A stretch of DNA of 11,202 bases, from NCBI GenBank assembly GCA_947589175.1, contig CANPZR010000057.1:1-11202 (forward strand), read 5' to 3'. A program made the position numbers and the translations under genes. Each line of letters starts with the position of its first letter. Position 1 is the stretch's first letter. Under the pieces are notes generated by a model. It did no database searches. It worked only from the letters and a program-made list of their open reading frames with translations, and was not told the DNA's origin. Of the stretch, positions 1 through 6,503 are shown in pieces. This DNA is from an uncultured Lachnospiraceae bacterium (GTDB lineage: Bacteria; Bacillota; Clostridia; Lachnospirales; Lachnospiraceae).

Positions 1-1
1 C

Positions 2-625
2 GTCTACTCCTTCTGCATGTGTCCGGGCGGGTATGTGGTCAACGCCTCCACGGAGCCGGGTGGCCTGGCTGTAAACGGCATGAGCGACGCCGCACGGAAT
101 TCGGGCAATGCTAACAGCGCCATTGTGGTGTCCGTGGCCCCGGCGGATTTTGGGGGAGAGGGTCCCCTGGCGGGGGTGGAATTTCAGCGGAAATGGGAAA
201 AAGAGATGGCCGGTCTGTGTCCGGGAAAGATTCCGGTGCAGCGGTACGGAGATTTTGTCCGGAACCGGGAGACGGAGAAGTCCGGCCGCATAGAGCCCTG
301 CGTGAAAGGGCGGTGGCAGTATGGCAATCTTCGGAAAGCGTTGCCAAATTTCGTGCAGGATGGTATAATAGAGGGAATGGAGCAATTTGACAAGAGAATC
401 GCGGGATTCGCGGGAGAGGACGTTCTTCTCCTGGGAATTGAGACGAGGACGTCCTCTCCGGTCCGAATTGAGCGGGACGACGATCTGGCCAGCCTTTCCG
501 TCCGGGGGATGTATCCCTGCGGCGAGGGTGCCGGGTACGCGGGGGGAATCATGTCGGCCGCCATGGACGGGCTCCGCGTGGCCATGAAAATACAGGAGAC
601 ATTACAGGAGAAGCATCATGCGTGA
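2..625 (+). CDS. FAD-dependent dehydrogenase (COG2509-like), C-terminal part, 5' truncated by window edge
   Basis: The reading frame is already open at base 2 (V-Y-S-F-C-M-C-P-G-G...), so the gene starts outside the window and the ATG at 17 is internal. About 207 C-terminal residues are visible. Family signs are the CMCPGG segment followed by VVNAS and VNGMS near the visible start, an LGIETRTSSPVRI stretch in the middle, and near the end YPCGEGAGYAGGI followed by SAAMDGL. The last looks like the C-terminal FAD-contacting glycine-rich motif of flavoprotein oxidoreductases. These match the uncharacterised FAD-dependent dehydrogenase family COG2509 as I know it; substrate and reaction are unknown. 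The N-terminal dinucleotide-binding fold is not visible. The stop overlaps the proB start by 8 bases (618-625), which suggests co-transcription and translational coupling. Family call is fairly secure; the biological role is open. Confidence 0.82.
   Translation, partial: VYSFCMCPGGYVVNASTEPGGLAVNGMSDAARNSGNANSAIVVSVAPADFGGEGPLAGVEFQRKWEKEMAGLCPGKIPVQRYGDFVRNRETEKSGRIEPCVKGRWQYGNLRKALPNFVQDGIIEGMEQFDKRIAGFAGEDVLLLGIETRTSSPVRIERDDDLASLSVRGMYPCGEGAGYAGGIMSAAMDGLRVAMKIQETLQEKHHA
606..610 (+). promoter_or_regulatory. Ribosome binding site of proB
   Basis: AGGAG lies 7 bases upstream of ATG 618, inside the last codons of the upstream flavoprotein gene. It supports 618 as the proB start and the overlapping gene arrangement. 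Confidence 0.75.
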
Positions 626-1487
626 ACATTTGAAAGATAAAAAGAGGATCGTATTTAAAATCGGAACTTCGACTCTGACCCACCCGGAGACGGGGCGCCT
701 GGACCTGGTGAAGATGGAGAAGTTCGTCCGCATTCTGACGGATCTGAGCAACCGGGGAAAGGAGATCGTGGTGGTGTCATCGGGAGCCATCGCGGTGGGG
801 CGGCAGGCTTTGGGTCTGCCCGGCCGGCCGGAGAAGCGGTCCGAGAAGCAGGCCTGCGCGGCGGTGGGACAGAGCCGTCTCATGATGGTGTACCAGAAGC
901 TCTTTTCGGAGTACAATCGGCACACGGCCCAGATCCTCATGACCAAGTTTACCATTGTCAACGACACCAGCCGCCACAACGCCCAGAGCACGTTCCGGGA
1001 GCTGTTGGACATGGGGGTCATTCCCATTGTCAATGAAAATGACACGGTGGCCACCGACGAGCTGGACATTCTGCATCTGGGAGAGAACGACCGACTGTCG
1101 GCCGTCGTGGCCGCCATTGTGAAGGCGGACCTTCTGGTGCTGCTCAGCGATATCGACGGGCTCTACACCGACGATCCCAACAAAAATCCGGACGCCAGGC
1201 TGATTCCCTATGTGGAGCGCATCACCGACGAGATGTTGGAGATGGCCAAGGGTCCGGCGACCGATCTTGGCACCGGGGGGATGAGTTCCAAGGTGAACGC
1301 CGCGGGCATCGCCAACGACGCGGGGGCGGACATGGTGATTCTCAATGGGGCGGACATGGAGAATATCAACCGCCTGTTTGACGGCGAGGAGATCGGAACT
1401 CTCTTTATTGCCCACAAGACCAGGCATTTTCATTTAAAAAATTATATAGACAATGGAGGAAGTCCGGATGGATCAGAGAAAAATTGA
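618..1487 (+). CDS. proB: Glutamate 5-kinase (short form without PUA domain)
   Basis: ProB phosphorylates the gamma-carboxyl of L-glutamate with ATP, the first committed step of proline synthesis in the cytoplasm. The 289-residue product shows the amino-acid-kinase fold: VFKIGTSTLTH near residues 12-22, VVSSGAIAVG around 53-61, the glutamate-site NENDTVATDEL from residue 139 followed by GENDRLSA, SDIDGLYTDDP from 177, and GTGGMSSK at 218-225. The E. coli enzyme is about 367 residues because of a C-terminal PUA domain; that domain is missing here, as in other short ProBs. Proline feedback site residues cannot be judged by eye. The start is supported by AGGAG seven bases upstream. The gene overlaps the flavoprotein gene by 8 bases and the DUF896 gene by 20, and the partner enzyme ProA is encoded just downstream as part of a fusion. 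Confidence 0.95.
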   Translation: MREHLKDKKRIVFKIGTSTLTHPETGRLDLVKMEKFVRILTDLSNRGKEIVVVSSGAIAVGRQALGLPGRPEKRSEKQACAAVGQSRLMMVYQKLFSEYNRHTAQILMTKFTIVNDTSRHNAQSTFRELLDMGVIPIVNENDTVATDELDILHLGENDRLSAVVAAIVKADLLVLLSDIDGLYTDDPNKNPDARLIPYVERITDEMLEMAKGPATDLGTGGMSSKVNAAGIANDAGADMVILNGADMENINRLFDGEEIGTLFIAHKTRHFHLKNYIDNGGSPDGSEKN

Positions 1488-1677
1488 CCGCATCAACGAA
1501 CTGTATAAAAAGCAGAAGGCGGGCACTTTGACGGCGGAGGAAAAGGAAGAACAGGCGGCGCTTCGGGCCGAGTACATCGCCCTGGTGCGAAACAACCTGC
1601 GACAGACGTTAGAGCACACCTCCATTCAGGAGCCGGACGGGACGATCCGGAAGCTGCGGAGGAGAGATACGCATTGA
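1468..1677 (+). CDS. DUF896 (YnzC/YozC-like) small protein
   Basis: This 69-residue charged, helical protein begins MDQRKIDRINELYKKQ, followed by GTLTAEEKEEQAALRAEYI. That is the hallmark of the DUF896 family, which includes B. subtilis YnzC: a short two-helix hairpin with a conserved I-x-R-I-N-x-L opening and an L-T-x-E-E-x-x-E-Q turn. Molecular function is unknown; B. subtilis relatives have been linked to SOS-regulated loci, but nothing here shows an SOS box. An earlier in-frame ATG exists at 1453. ATG 1468 is chosen because GGAGGA at 1455-1460 ends 7 bases before it and because family members start at MDQ/K-KIDRIN. The gene lies inside the proline operon and overlaps the proB end by 20 bases, so it is probably translated by coupling. 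Confidence 0.88.
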   Translation: MDQRKIDRINELYKKQKAGTLTAEEKEEQAALRAEYIALVRNNLRQTLEHTSIQEPDGTIRKLRRRDTH

Positions 1678-1754
1678 CGGAATCTGAAAAACGAGACGTC
1701 GAGTGCCTGTCGAGAAATCTGGAACAGAGCAAAGGAGAGATTCTCATTGACTGA
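1674..1754 (+). CDS. Possible 26-residue leader or linker ORF with TTG start
   Basis: A 26-codon frame begins at TTG 1674, which overlaps the DUF896 stop (TTGA), and ends at TGA 1752-1754, eight bases past the TTG start of the next gene. A strong SD, GGAGGAGA at 1658-1665, stands 8 bases before the TTG. The predicted peptide starts TESEKRDVECL after the initiator and is charged, without a recognisable domain. If translated it would make an unbroken coupled chain from DUF896 into the cyclo-ligase-ProA gene. It may equally be intergenic spacer with a chance RBS, or a remnant of a small duplication. No family is recognised. Confidence 0.3.
   Translation: MTESEKRDVECLSRNLEQSKGEILID
1732..1737 (+). 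promoter_or_regulatory. Ribosome binding site selecting TTG start at 1747
   Basis: AAGGAG ends 9 bases before TTG 1747. It decides the start of the long fusion gene, because the first in-frame ATG at 1801 has no comparable SD and would remove the basic RKNIR segment expected at the N-terminus of cyclo-ligases. Confidence 0.65.
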
Positions 1755-3651
1755 TTATGAACGGATCAATAGCGAGAGGAAAAATATACGGTGCGTGACG
1801 ATGGGGAAACGAGATGATATTCCATCGCAGTTTCGCCAGATTCTGTCCGATGAGATCTGTAAAGAGCTCCTCCGGATGGAGTGGTACCGGGAGGCGGACG
1901 GGATTCTGTCCTATGCCTCCGCCTTTTCCGAGGTGTATACAGATTCATTTAACAAGAGAGTGATCGAGGACGGAAAGCAGCTTTTTCTGCCCCGGACGTG
2001 GCCGGGGACCGGGCGCATGGAATTTTATCCGGTGACGGATCTTGCCCAGCTGCGGTACGGCTACAAGGAGATCCGGGAACCGGCCGTCGAGGGTCCGGCG
2101 CTGTTTGAGGACGGCGGGTACGAGGGCCGCCTGCTGATGGTGATGCCGGGAGTGGTCTTTGACGGCGAGGGGAACCGGCTGGGATACGGCGGCGGCTATT
2201 ATGACCGTTACCTGTATCGATTTGGAACCCATATCCGGCACCGGCTCATGATTGCCTATTCCGTCCAGCGGGTGGAGAAAATCCCGACCTGCGGCTGGGA
2301 TAAAAAGCCGGATTTGATACTGACGGAGCCGGACGAGGAGCGATTACAGAATTATTTTGCGAGGATGGCGGAGCTGGAAGAGGCCCGCTCGGAAAAGAGG
2401 AAGAACATGGAATTAGAGGAAATTGGAAGGCGGGCGAAAGAGGCGTCCCGCCACATGAACTGTCTGGGAGTACGGGATAAGAACCGGGGACTTATAGCGG
2501 TGGCGGAGGCCCTTACAGGCCAGGCGGACCGCATTATGGAGGCCAACGGGGCCGATGTGGAGACGGCGAAGGAGGCGGGCATGAAGGCGTCTCTGTTAGA
2601 CCGCCTGACGCTGACAAAAGAGCGGATCGGCGACATGGCAGAGGGGCTTCGCCAGGTGGCGAACCTGGCGGACCCGGTGGGGGAAGTGCTGTCCATGAAA
2701 ACGACGCCCCAGGGGCTTCAGATCGGGAAAAAGCGGGTGCCCTTAGGGGTGATCGGCATTATTTACGAGTCTCGCCCTAATGTGACGGCAGACGCCTTCG
2801 GGCTCTGTTTTAAGACGGGCAACGCGGTGATTCTCCGGGGCGGACGGGACGCCATCCACTCCAACACCGCCATCACCGAGGTAATCCGGGAGGCGCTGGC
2901 GGGGTGCGGGCTCTGCGAGGACGCCATCCAGCTTCTGACGGACACCTCCCATGAGACGGCGGAGCAGTTCATGCGGCTGAACCAGTATGTGGACGTGCTG
3001 ATTCCCCGTGGGGGAGCCGGACTGATTCGGACGGTGGTGGAAAAGAGCACGGTGCCGGTCATCGAGACGGGAACCGGAAACTGCCACGTCTATGTGGACG
3101 AGACGGCGGACATTTCCATGGCGGTAAATATTATAGAAAATGCCAAGACCCAGCGCTTAGGGGTCTGCAATGCCTGCGAGTCCCTGGTGATTCACAGCGC
3201 GGCGCTGGAGAAAGCCATGCCCGCCATCGGGGAGATGCTCGTGTCCCACGGCGTGGAGATCCGGGGGGACGAGCGGGCGAGAGCCTGCTTTGAGGGCATG
3301 AAGGAGGCCTCGGAGGAGGACTACGGGACGGAGTACCTGGACGCCATTATCTCCGTAAAGACCGTGGACTCGCTGGAGGAGGCTATTTCCCACATCAATA
3401 AATACAATACAGGACATTCCGAGGCCATCGTCACCTCGGATTACGACAGCGCCATGAAATTTTTAAATGAAATCGACGCGGCGGCTGTGTACGTCAACGC
3501 CTCGACCCGGTTTACCGACGGATTCGAGTTCGGCTTCGGAGCCGAGATCGGCATCAGCACCCAGAAGCTCCACGCGAGGGGACCCATGGGATTAGAGGCG
3601 CTCACGACTACGAAGTTTATTATTCTGGGGAACGGACAGATAAGACAGTAA
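1747..3651 (+). CDS. proA: Fusion of 5-formyltetrahydrofolate cyclo-ligase and gamma-glutamyl phosphate reductase (ProA)
   Basis: One uninterrupted 634-residue frame encodes two enzymes. Residues 1 to about 193 are a 5-formyl-THF cyclo-ligase (MTHFS), which uses ATP to turn 5-formyl-THF into 5,10-methenyl-THF. It has an N-terminal basic RKNIR segment, and PGVVFD (from residue 134) runs directly into the family signature GNRLGYGGGYYDRYL, ending near PDLILTE. A charged linker of about 27 residues (about 194-220) follows. From Met221 to the end is a near full-length ProA of 414 residues. ProA reduces gamma-glutamyl phosphate with NADPH to glutamate semialdehyde, the second step of proline synthesis. 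Its markers are IGIIYESRPNVTADA, the nucleotide-binding region, and catalytic Cys474 in LGVCNACES, which is position 254 in ProA numbering and fits the known Cys255-type residue. The start is TTG with a good SD. An SD-like sequence precedes codon 221, so free ProA may also be made. proB lies upstream in the same gene cluster. Confidence 0.93.
   Translation: MTDYERINSERKNIRCVTMGKRDDIPSQFRQILSDEICKELLRMEWYREADGILSYASAFSEVYTDSFNKRVIEDGKQLFLPRTWPGTGRMEFYPVTDLAQLRYGYKEIREPAVEGPALFEDGGYEGRLLMVMPGVVFDGEGNRLGYGGGYYDRYLYRFGTHIRHRLMIAYSVQRVEKIPTCGWDKKPDLILTEPDEERLQNYFARMAELEEARSEKRKNMELEEIGRRAKEASRHMNCLGVRDKNRGLIAVAEALTGQADRIMEANGADVETAKEAGMKASLLDRLTLTKERIGDMAEGLRQVANLADPVGEVLSMKTTPQGLQIGKKRVPLGVIGIIYESRPNVTADAFGLCFKTGNAVILRGGRDAIHSNTAITEVIREALAGCGLCEDAIQLLTDTSHETAEQFMRLNQYVDVLIPRGGAGLIRTVVEKSTVPVIETGTGNCHVYVDETADISMAVNIIENAKTQRLGVCNACESLVIHSAALEKAMPAIGEMLVSHGVEIRGDERARACFEGMKEASEEDYGTEYLDAIISVKTVDSLEEAISHINKYNTGHSEAIVTSDYDSAMKFLNEIDAAAVYVNASTRFTDGFEFGFGAEIGISTQKLHARGPMGLEALTTTKFIILGNGQIRQ
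2396..2409 (+). promoter_or_regulatory. Possible internal ribosome binding site and ATG for stand-alone ProA
   Basis: AGAGGAAG at 2396-2403 is followed three bases later by in-frame ATG 2407 (codon 221), with a core GAGGA to ATG spacing of 5 bases. The next residues, ELEEIGRRAKEAS, are where free-standing ProA proteins normally begin. The arrangement would allow internal initiation, giving a 414-residue ProA besides the fusion. It may instead be the relic of the original proA start before the genes joined. Confidence 0.45.
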
Positions 3652-3654
3652 AAA

Positions 3655-3668
3655 GCCGCTGAAGCGGC
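3655..3668 (+). repeat. Small hairpin between proA and plsC
   Basis: GCCGC TGAA GCGGC forms a 5 bp GC stem with a four-base loop directly after the proA stop. There is no T run behind it, so it is unlikely to terminate transcription. It could serve as an RNA-stability or partial pausing element, or be chance. Confidence 0.4.
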
Positions 3669-3683
3669 AGAATGAGAGGACAC

Positions 3684-4412
3684 ATGAAAACAATCCGAGA
3701 TGGGCTCCGGATGGCCCGGCTGTTTGTGCGGCTTGTGTGGGAGATGTTCCGGAACCGTCCAAAACTAAATGATGACCTGGAGAATAATTTTCTTATTTGC
3801 AAAAAAATATGCCAGAAGGTCGTCCGGGCGGCAGGGATCGAGATGAATGTCAGCTACGCCGAGCGCGTGCCGACGGACAAGAAGTTTCTCATGGTATCCA
3901 ATCACCGGTGCTTTTTTGACGTGGTGTTTCTGCTGGCGTGTTTAGAGGAACCGGTCAGCTTTGTGGCGGCCAAGGAGCTGTGGCATTATCCGCTGCTGCA
4001 CCGGTATCTGGATTCCATTTTCTGCATCGCCTTAGACCGGAATCCGTCCGGCGTGTCGGACTTGAAGTCCGACATCATGAGCATGAGGGAGGCTCTGATG
4101 CAGAGAAACGTCGTGCTGTTCCCGGAGGGGGAGTGTTCGTACTATGAGGAGAAGATGCAGCCGTTCAAAAAGGGAGGATTCCTTGGCATAACCGGCATGG
4201 ACGTCAACATCATACCGGTCTTTCTCAAAATCAATGAGATACACAATATAGGACGATGGATGATTCCCAAGGGAGAGGTGGCCGTCTATGTGGGCAGCGC
4301 CTTCCAGCCGGAAAAGGTAAAAGAGCGGGGAAACAGGGCCGGCCGGATGGCGGCCTACGCTCAGCGCCGGGTGGAGCAGCTGCAGCGGGAGGCCTCCGGG
4401 GAAGAAGCGTAA
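3684..4412 (+). CDS. plsC: 1-acyl-sn-glycerol-3-phosphate acyltransferase (PlsC family)
   Basis: PlsC-family enzymes transfer an acyl chain from acyl-ACP or acyl-CoA to lysophosphatidate at the membrane, giving phosphatidate for phospholipid synthesis. The 242-residue product has the catalytic NHx4D motif as NHRCFFD at residues 73-79, with His74 and Asp79. It has the glycerol-phosphate-binding motif FPEG at 146-149, a KKGGFLG segment at 162-168, and the hydrophobic IIPVFL near 176-181. The N-terminal region is hydrophobic and amphipathic (LFVRLVWEMF) and probably associates with the membrane. ATG 3684 is preferred over in-frame ATG 3672 because AGAGGA at 3675-3680 lies just before it, although the spacing is short (3-4 bases), and 3672 has no SD. 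It begins 32 bases after proA and may be read through from that operon. Whether the true acceptor is lysophosphatidate or another lysolipid cannot be told from sequence. Confidence 0.9.
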   Translation: MKTIRDGLRMARLFVRLVWEMFRNRPKLNDDLENNFLICKKICQKVVRAAGIEMNVSYAERVPTDKKFLMVSNHRCFFDVVFLLACLEEPVSFVAAKELWHYPLLHRYLDSIFCIALDRNPSGVSDLKSDIMSMREALMQRNVVLFPEGECSYYEEKMQPFKKGGFLGITGMDVNIIPVFLKINEIHNIGRWMIPKGEVAVYVGSAFQPEKVKERGNRAGRMAAYAQRRVEQLQREASGEEA

Positions 4413-4427
4413 AAAGGGGTGCGTAAA

Positions 4428-4456
4428 AGGCAAAAAAGAAGTGGTTTTTTTTGCCT
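4428..4456 (+). repeat. A/T-armed inverted repeat downstream of plsC
   Basis: AGGCAAAAAA (4428-4437) and TTTTTTGCCT (4447-4456) form a perfect 10 bp inverted repeat around a 9-base loop. The stem has only three G-C pairs, and the T run lies within the stem rather than after it. It is therefore not a classical intrinsic terminator, though it could act weakly in either direction. It immediately precedes the candidate -10 promoter of the chemoreceptor gene. Confidence 0.55.
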
Positions 4457-4461
4457 GGCTG

Positions 4462-4470
4462 TGATATACT
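4462..4470 (+). promoter_or_regulatory. Candidate extended -10 sigma-A-type promoter for the first chemoreceptor gene
   Basis: TGATATACT at 4462-4470 matches the extended -10 form TGnTATAAT with one mismatch in the hexamer. A convincing -35 is lacking: at a 17-base spacing the sequence is TGGTTT. That is typical of promoters relying on the extended -10. Transcription would start near 4477, leaving a leader of roughly 94 bases. No clear sigma-28 (TAAA-N15-GCCGATAA) match was found in this interval. Confidence 0.5.
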
Positions 4471-4510
4471 TTTAATAACTATTGATACAGAAATGAAGGG
4501 GCGTGTAAAA

Positions 4511-4536
4511 AGCCACTCGGAAGTGCTGTTTTTTTT
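4511..4536 (+). terminator. Terminator-like hairpin in the leader of the first chemoreceptor gene
   Basis: AG(C)CACT, loop CGGA and AGTGCT form a 6 bp stem with one bulged C, followed by G and eight T (4529-4536). Outer arms GTGTAAAAA (4503-4511) and TTTTTACAC (4532-4540) are perfectly complementary and could extend or compete with the stem. It may end readthrough from plsC. Because it lies downstream of the candidate promoter, it could also attenuate the chemoreceptor transcript. Confidence 0.5.
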
Positions 4537-4570
4537 ACACACAATAAGCCGCCTGGAGATGGAGGAGTGT

Positions 4571-6421
4571 ATGAAAAAGGAAAAGAAAGAGAAGAAAAGC
4601 ACGGATAAGACAAAGAAAAACGAAGCTGGGAAACCAGAAAAGCAGAAAAAGCAGAAAAAGCAGAAAAAGCCTGGCAGGAAAAACAGGCAGAATATGCGCG
4701 AGAAGGAGGAAAAGGTGAAATTTTCCATACGTTTGGAGATTGTCGCCATCACGATGATTCCTCTTATTATTCTGACGCTTATTGTGTCCGCGTTCTGCTA
4801 TAACGCCATCCAGACCAGCATGGAGAGCGAAGTCCTTACCGGTTTGAAGGACCTCTGCTACAGCCTGAGCGCTACATACGATACGCTGGATGATGGAGCG
4901 TATACGCTGGAGAAGGATCAGTTTATGCTCAAAGGCGATTACCAGATTACCAGAGACCAGTCCATGGTGGAAAATCTGAAAAAGCAGTCGGATGTGGACT
5001 TTAATGTATATTTTGGAGATACTGTGAGGGCCACGTCCCTTACAGACCATAAGACAGGCGAAAAGATTACAGGCACGCAGGCTTCGCCGGAGGTCATTGA
5101 GAAGGTGCTGAATCAGGGAGAAGAGTACGGCAGCAGCAGTACCGTGGTCAATGATTGGGAATACTACGGGTATTATGTTCCTCTGACCAATCCGGGCCGT
5201 GAAATGGCCGGCATGATTTTTGCCGGAAAGCCCAGCGCGGATATCAACCGGGAGATTCGGGCCAAGACGTTTAAGATTATCATAGTGGCAATTATAGTCC
5301 TCATCATTGCGGCTGTGGCAGTATTTATTATAGCTAACCGGCTGGCCAGCGCGGTGCGCCGGGCGGAGAAGCTGATTGTGGCGCTGGCGAGGGGCGAACT
5401 GAATGTATCTATTGACAAACGCCTTCTGAACAGAAAAGATGAACTGGGTCTTATGACCCGCTCGCTGGGGGGACTGACGGACAAACTCCGGGATGTCATG
5501 CAGAATATCAAGCACTCTACCGATGTGCTCACCGTGGCAGGCGGAGAGCTGAATCAGTTTGCGGAGAGCACCAAGAGCACCTCTGATGAAATCGGACGGG
5601 CGGTGGGCGAAATTTCCGCGGGAGCCATTACCCAGTCTGGAGATATTGACAACGCCATGGGCCATGTAGATGATATGGGCGATGTGATCAAGCAGATTGT
5701 GGCCAAGGTGGAGACGCTGGCGCGCACATCCAGCAATATAGACCGGGCTAAGGAAGAGGCGGATGAGATTATTCAGGAGCTGACGGATACCAGTGAGCGA
5801 ACCTTTGACGCAGTGAATCGGATTGCGGACCAGGTAAGGATTACAGACGACGCCGTGTCCCAGATCGGCGCTTCCGTGTCGCTGATTTCCTCCATTGCCG
5901 AGGAGACAAACCTTCTCTCCCTGAATGCCTCCATTGAGGCGGCGAGAGCCGGAGAGGCCGGCAAGGGCTTTGCCGTGGTGGCTTCTGAGATCCAGAACCT
6001 GGCGGACGAGTCCAACCGCTCCGCTGCCAGCATTGCGGATGTCATTGAGACCTTGTCTGTGGAGTCCAAGAAGACAGTGGACGCCATGGAAGCCATCCAC
6101 GACATACTGAATGAGCAGAAGAGCAAGCTTCTGGAAACAAGAGAGAAATTTGCCAGCGTCAGCGACGGCATCCAGTCCTCTCTCAGCGAGATTCAGGAGA
6201 TTCGGAGAGAGTCGGAGAACTGTGATAAGGCCAGGGACAATGTGACCGACGTGATCCGCAACATTGCATCGACGGCGGAGGAGAACGCGTCCGCCACCGA
6301 GCAGACGACCGCGTCTATGGAAGAGCTGAACTCCACGATGGAGGTTCTGGCCGGCAAGTCGGATGAATTGGGCGAGCTGGGACGGAAGCTGAACGAGAAC
6401 CTGACGTTCTTCAAATTATAA
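4571..6421 (+). CDS. Methyl-accepting chemotaxis protein with Lys-rich N-terminal tail
   Basis: A 616-residue transmembrane chemoreceptor that would signal to CheA/CheW at the cell pole. Order of parts: basic tail 1-52 (in the first 50 residues 21 Lys, 3 Arg and 8 acidic, with a KQKKQKKQKK repeat); first membrane segment about 55-77; extracellular sensor about 78-233, probably a Cache-type fold, ligand unknown; second membrane segment about 234-257; HAMP about 258-310; coiled-coil signalling domain to the end. The hairpin tip is NLLSLNASIEAARAGEAG from residue 447, then KGFAVV. No NWETF-type CheR-binding pentapeptide is present; the C-terminus is LTFFKL. ATG 4571 is chosen because GGAGG (4561-4565) lies 5 bases upstream. 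The frame stays open upstream to TTG 4451 with in-frame ATGs at 4493 and 4559, but these lack an SD. It is followed by alaS after 90 bases. The receptor assignment is firm, the ligand unknown. Confidence 0.94.
   Translation: MKKEKKEKKSTDKTKKNEAGKPEKQKKQKKQKKPGRKNRQNMREKEEKVKFSIRLEIVAITMIPLIILTLIVSAFCYNAIQTSMESEVLTGLKDLCYSLSATYDTLDDGAYTLEKDQFMLKGDYQITRDQSMVENLKKQSDVDFNVYFGDTVRATSLTDHKTGEKITGTQASPEVIEKVLNQGEEYGSSSTVVNDWEYYGYYVPLTNPGREMAGMIFAGKPSADINREIRAKTFKIIIVAIIVLIIAAVAVFIIANRLASAVRRAEKLIVALARGELNVSIDKRLLNRKDELGLMTRSLGGLTDKLRDVMQNIKHSTDVLTVAGGELNQFAESTKSTSDEIGRAVGEISAGAITQSGDIDNAMGHVDDMGDVIKQIVAKVETLARTSSNIDRAKEEADEIIQELTDTSERTFDAVNRIADQVRITDDAVSQIGASVSLISSIAEETNLLSLNASIEAARAGEAGKGFAVVASEIQNLADESNRSAASIADVIETLSVESKKTVDAMEAIHDILNEQKSKLLETREKFASVSDGIQSSLSEIQEIRRESENCDKARDNVTDVIRNIASTAEENASATEQTTASMEELNSTMEVLAGKSDELGELGRKLNENLTFFKL
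4641..4670 (+). repeat. 9-bp tandem repeat within the chemoreceptor gene
   Basis: AGCAGAAAA occurs three times perfectly in tandem (4641-4649, 4650-4658, 4659-4667) plus AGC, about 3.3 copies, and encodes the Q-K-K repeats of the basic tail. The unit is a multiple of three, so gain or loss of copies would change tail length without shifting the frame. Confidence 0.85.
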
Positions 6422-6436
6422 AAAGCATAATGCAAA

Positions 6437-6480
6437 GGCCAGAGCTTTCGCCTGCAGACGGGAATTACAGGATTCTGGCC
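6437..6480 (+). repeat. Inverted repeat in the alaS leader
   Basis: GGCCAGA (6437-6443) pairs with TCTGGCC (6474-6480), and inside it CCTG (6451-6454) pairs with CAGG (6468-6471), giving a two-part stem in the 90-base gap before alaS. No T run follows, so it is not an intrinsic terminator. The T-box core consensus (AGGGTGG..ACCGCG) is absent here, so no T-box control of alaS is visible in this gap. Confidence 0.5.
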
Positions 6481-6497
6481 CGGCATCGAAATATATT

Positions 6498-6503
6498 AGG
6501 AGG
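6498..6503 (+). promoter_or_regulatory. Ribosome binding site of alaS
   Basis: A perfect AGGAGG ends 8 bases before ATG 6512. It favours ATG 6512 over the TTG at 6509 that directly precedes it in frame, consistent with AlaS proteins beginning MK-x-x-x-x-N-E-L-R. Confidence 0.8.

Noticed and set aside
1453..1467. ATG 1453 as start of the DUF896 gene
   Set aside because: It would place the clear SD (GGAGGA at 1455-1460) inside the gene. Family members begin at the MDQ-KIDRIN position, matching ATG 1468.
4428..4456. A/T-armed inverted repeat as the plsC terminator
   Set aside because: The T run is part of the stem, the stem has only three G-C pairs, and no T run follows, so I list it only as an inverted repeat.
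4451..4570. Upstream extension of the first chemoreceptor to TTG 4451 or ATG 4493
   Set aside because: No SD precedes either codon, the region holds promoter-like and terminator-like sequence, and a strong GGAGG points to ATG 4571.
4535..6100. A 521-codon open frame on the minus strand opposite the first chemoreceptor
   Set aside because: It is a mirror of a GC-biased coding gene. It shows no recognisable domain, and the + strand product has complete MCP architecture.
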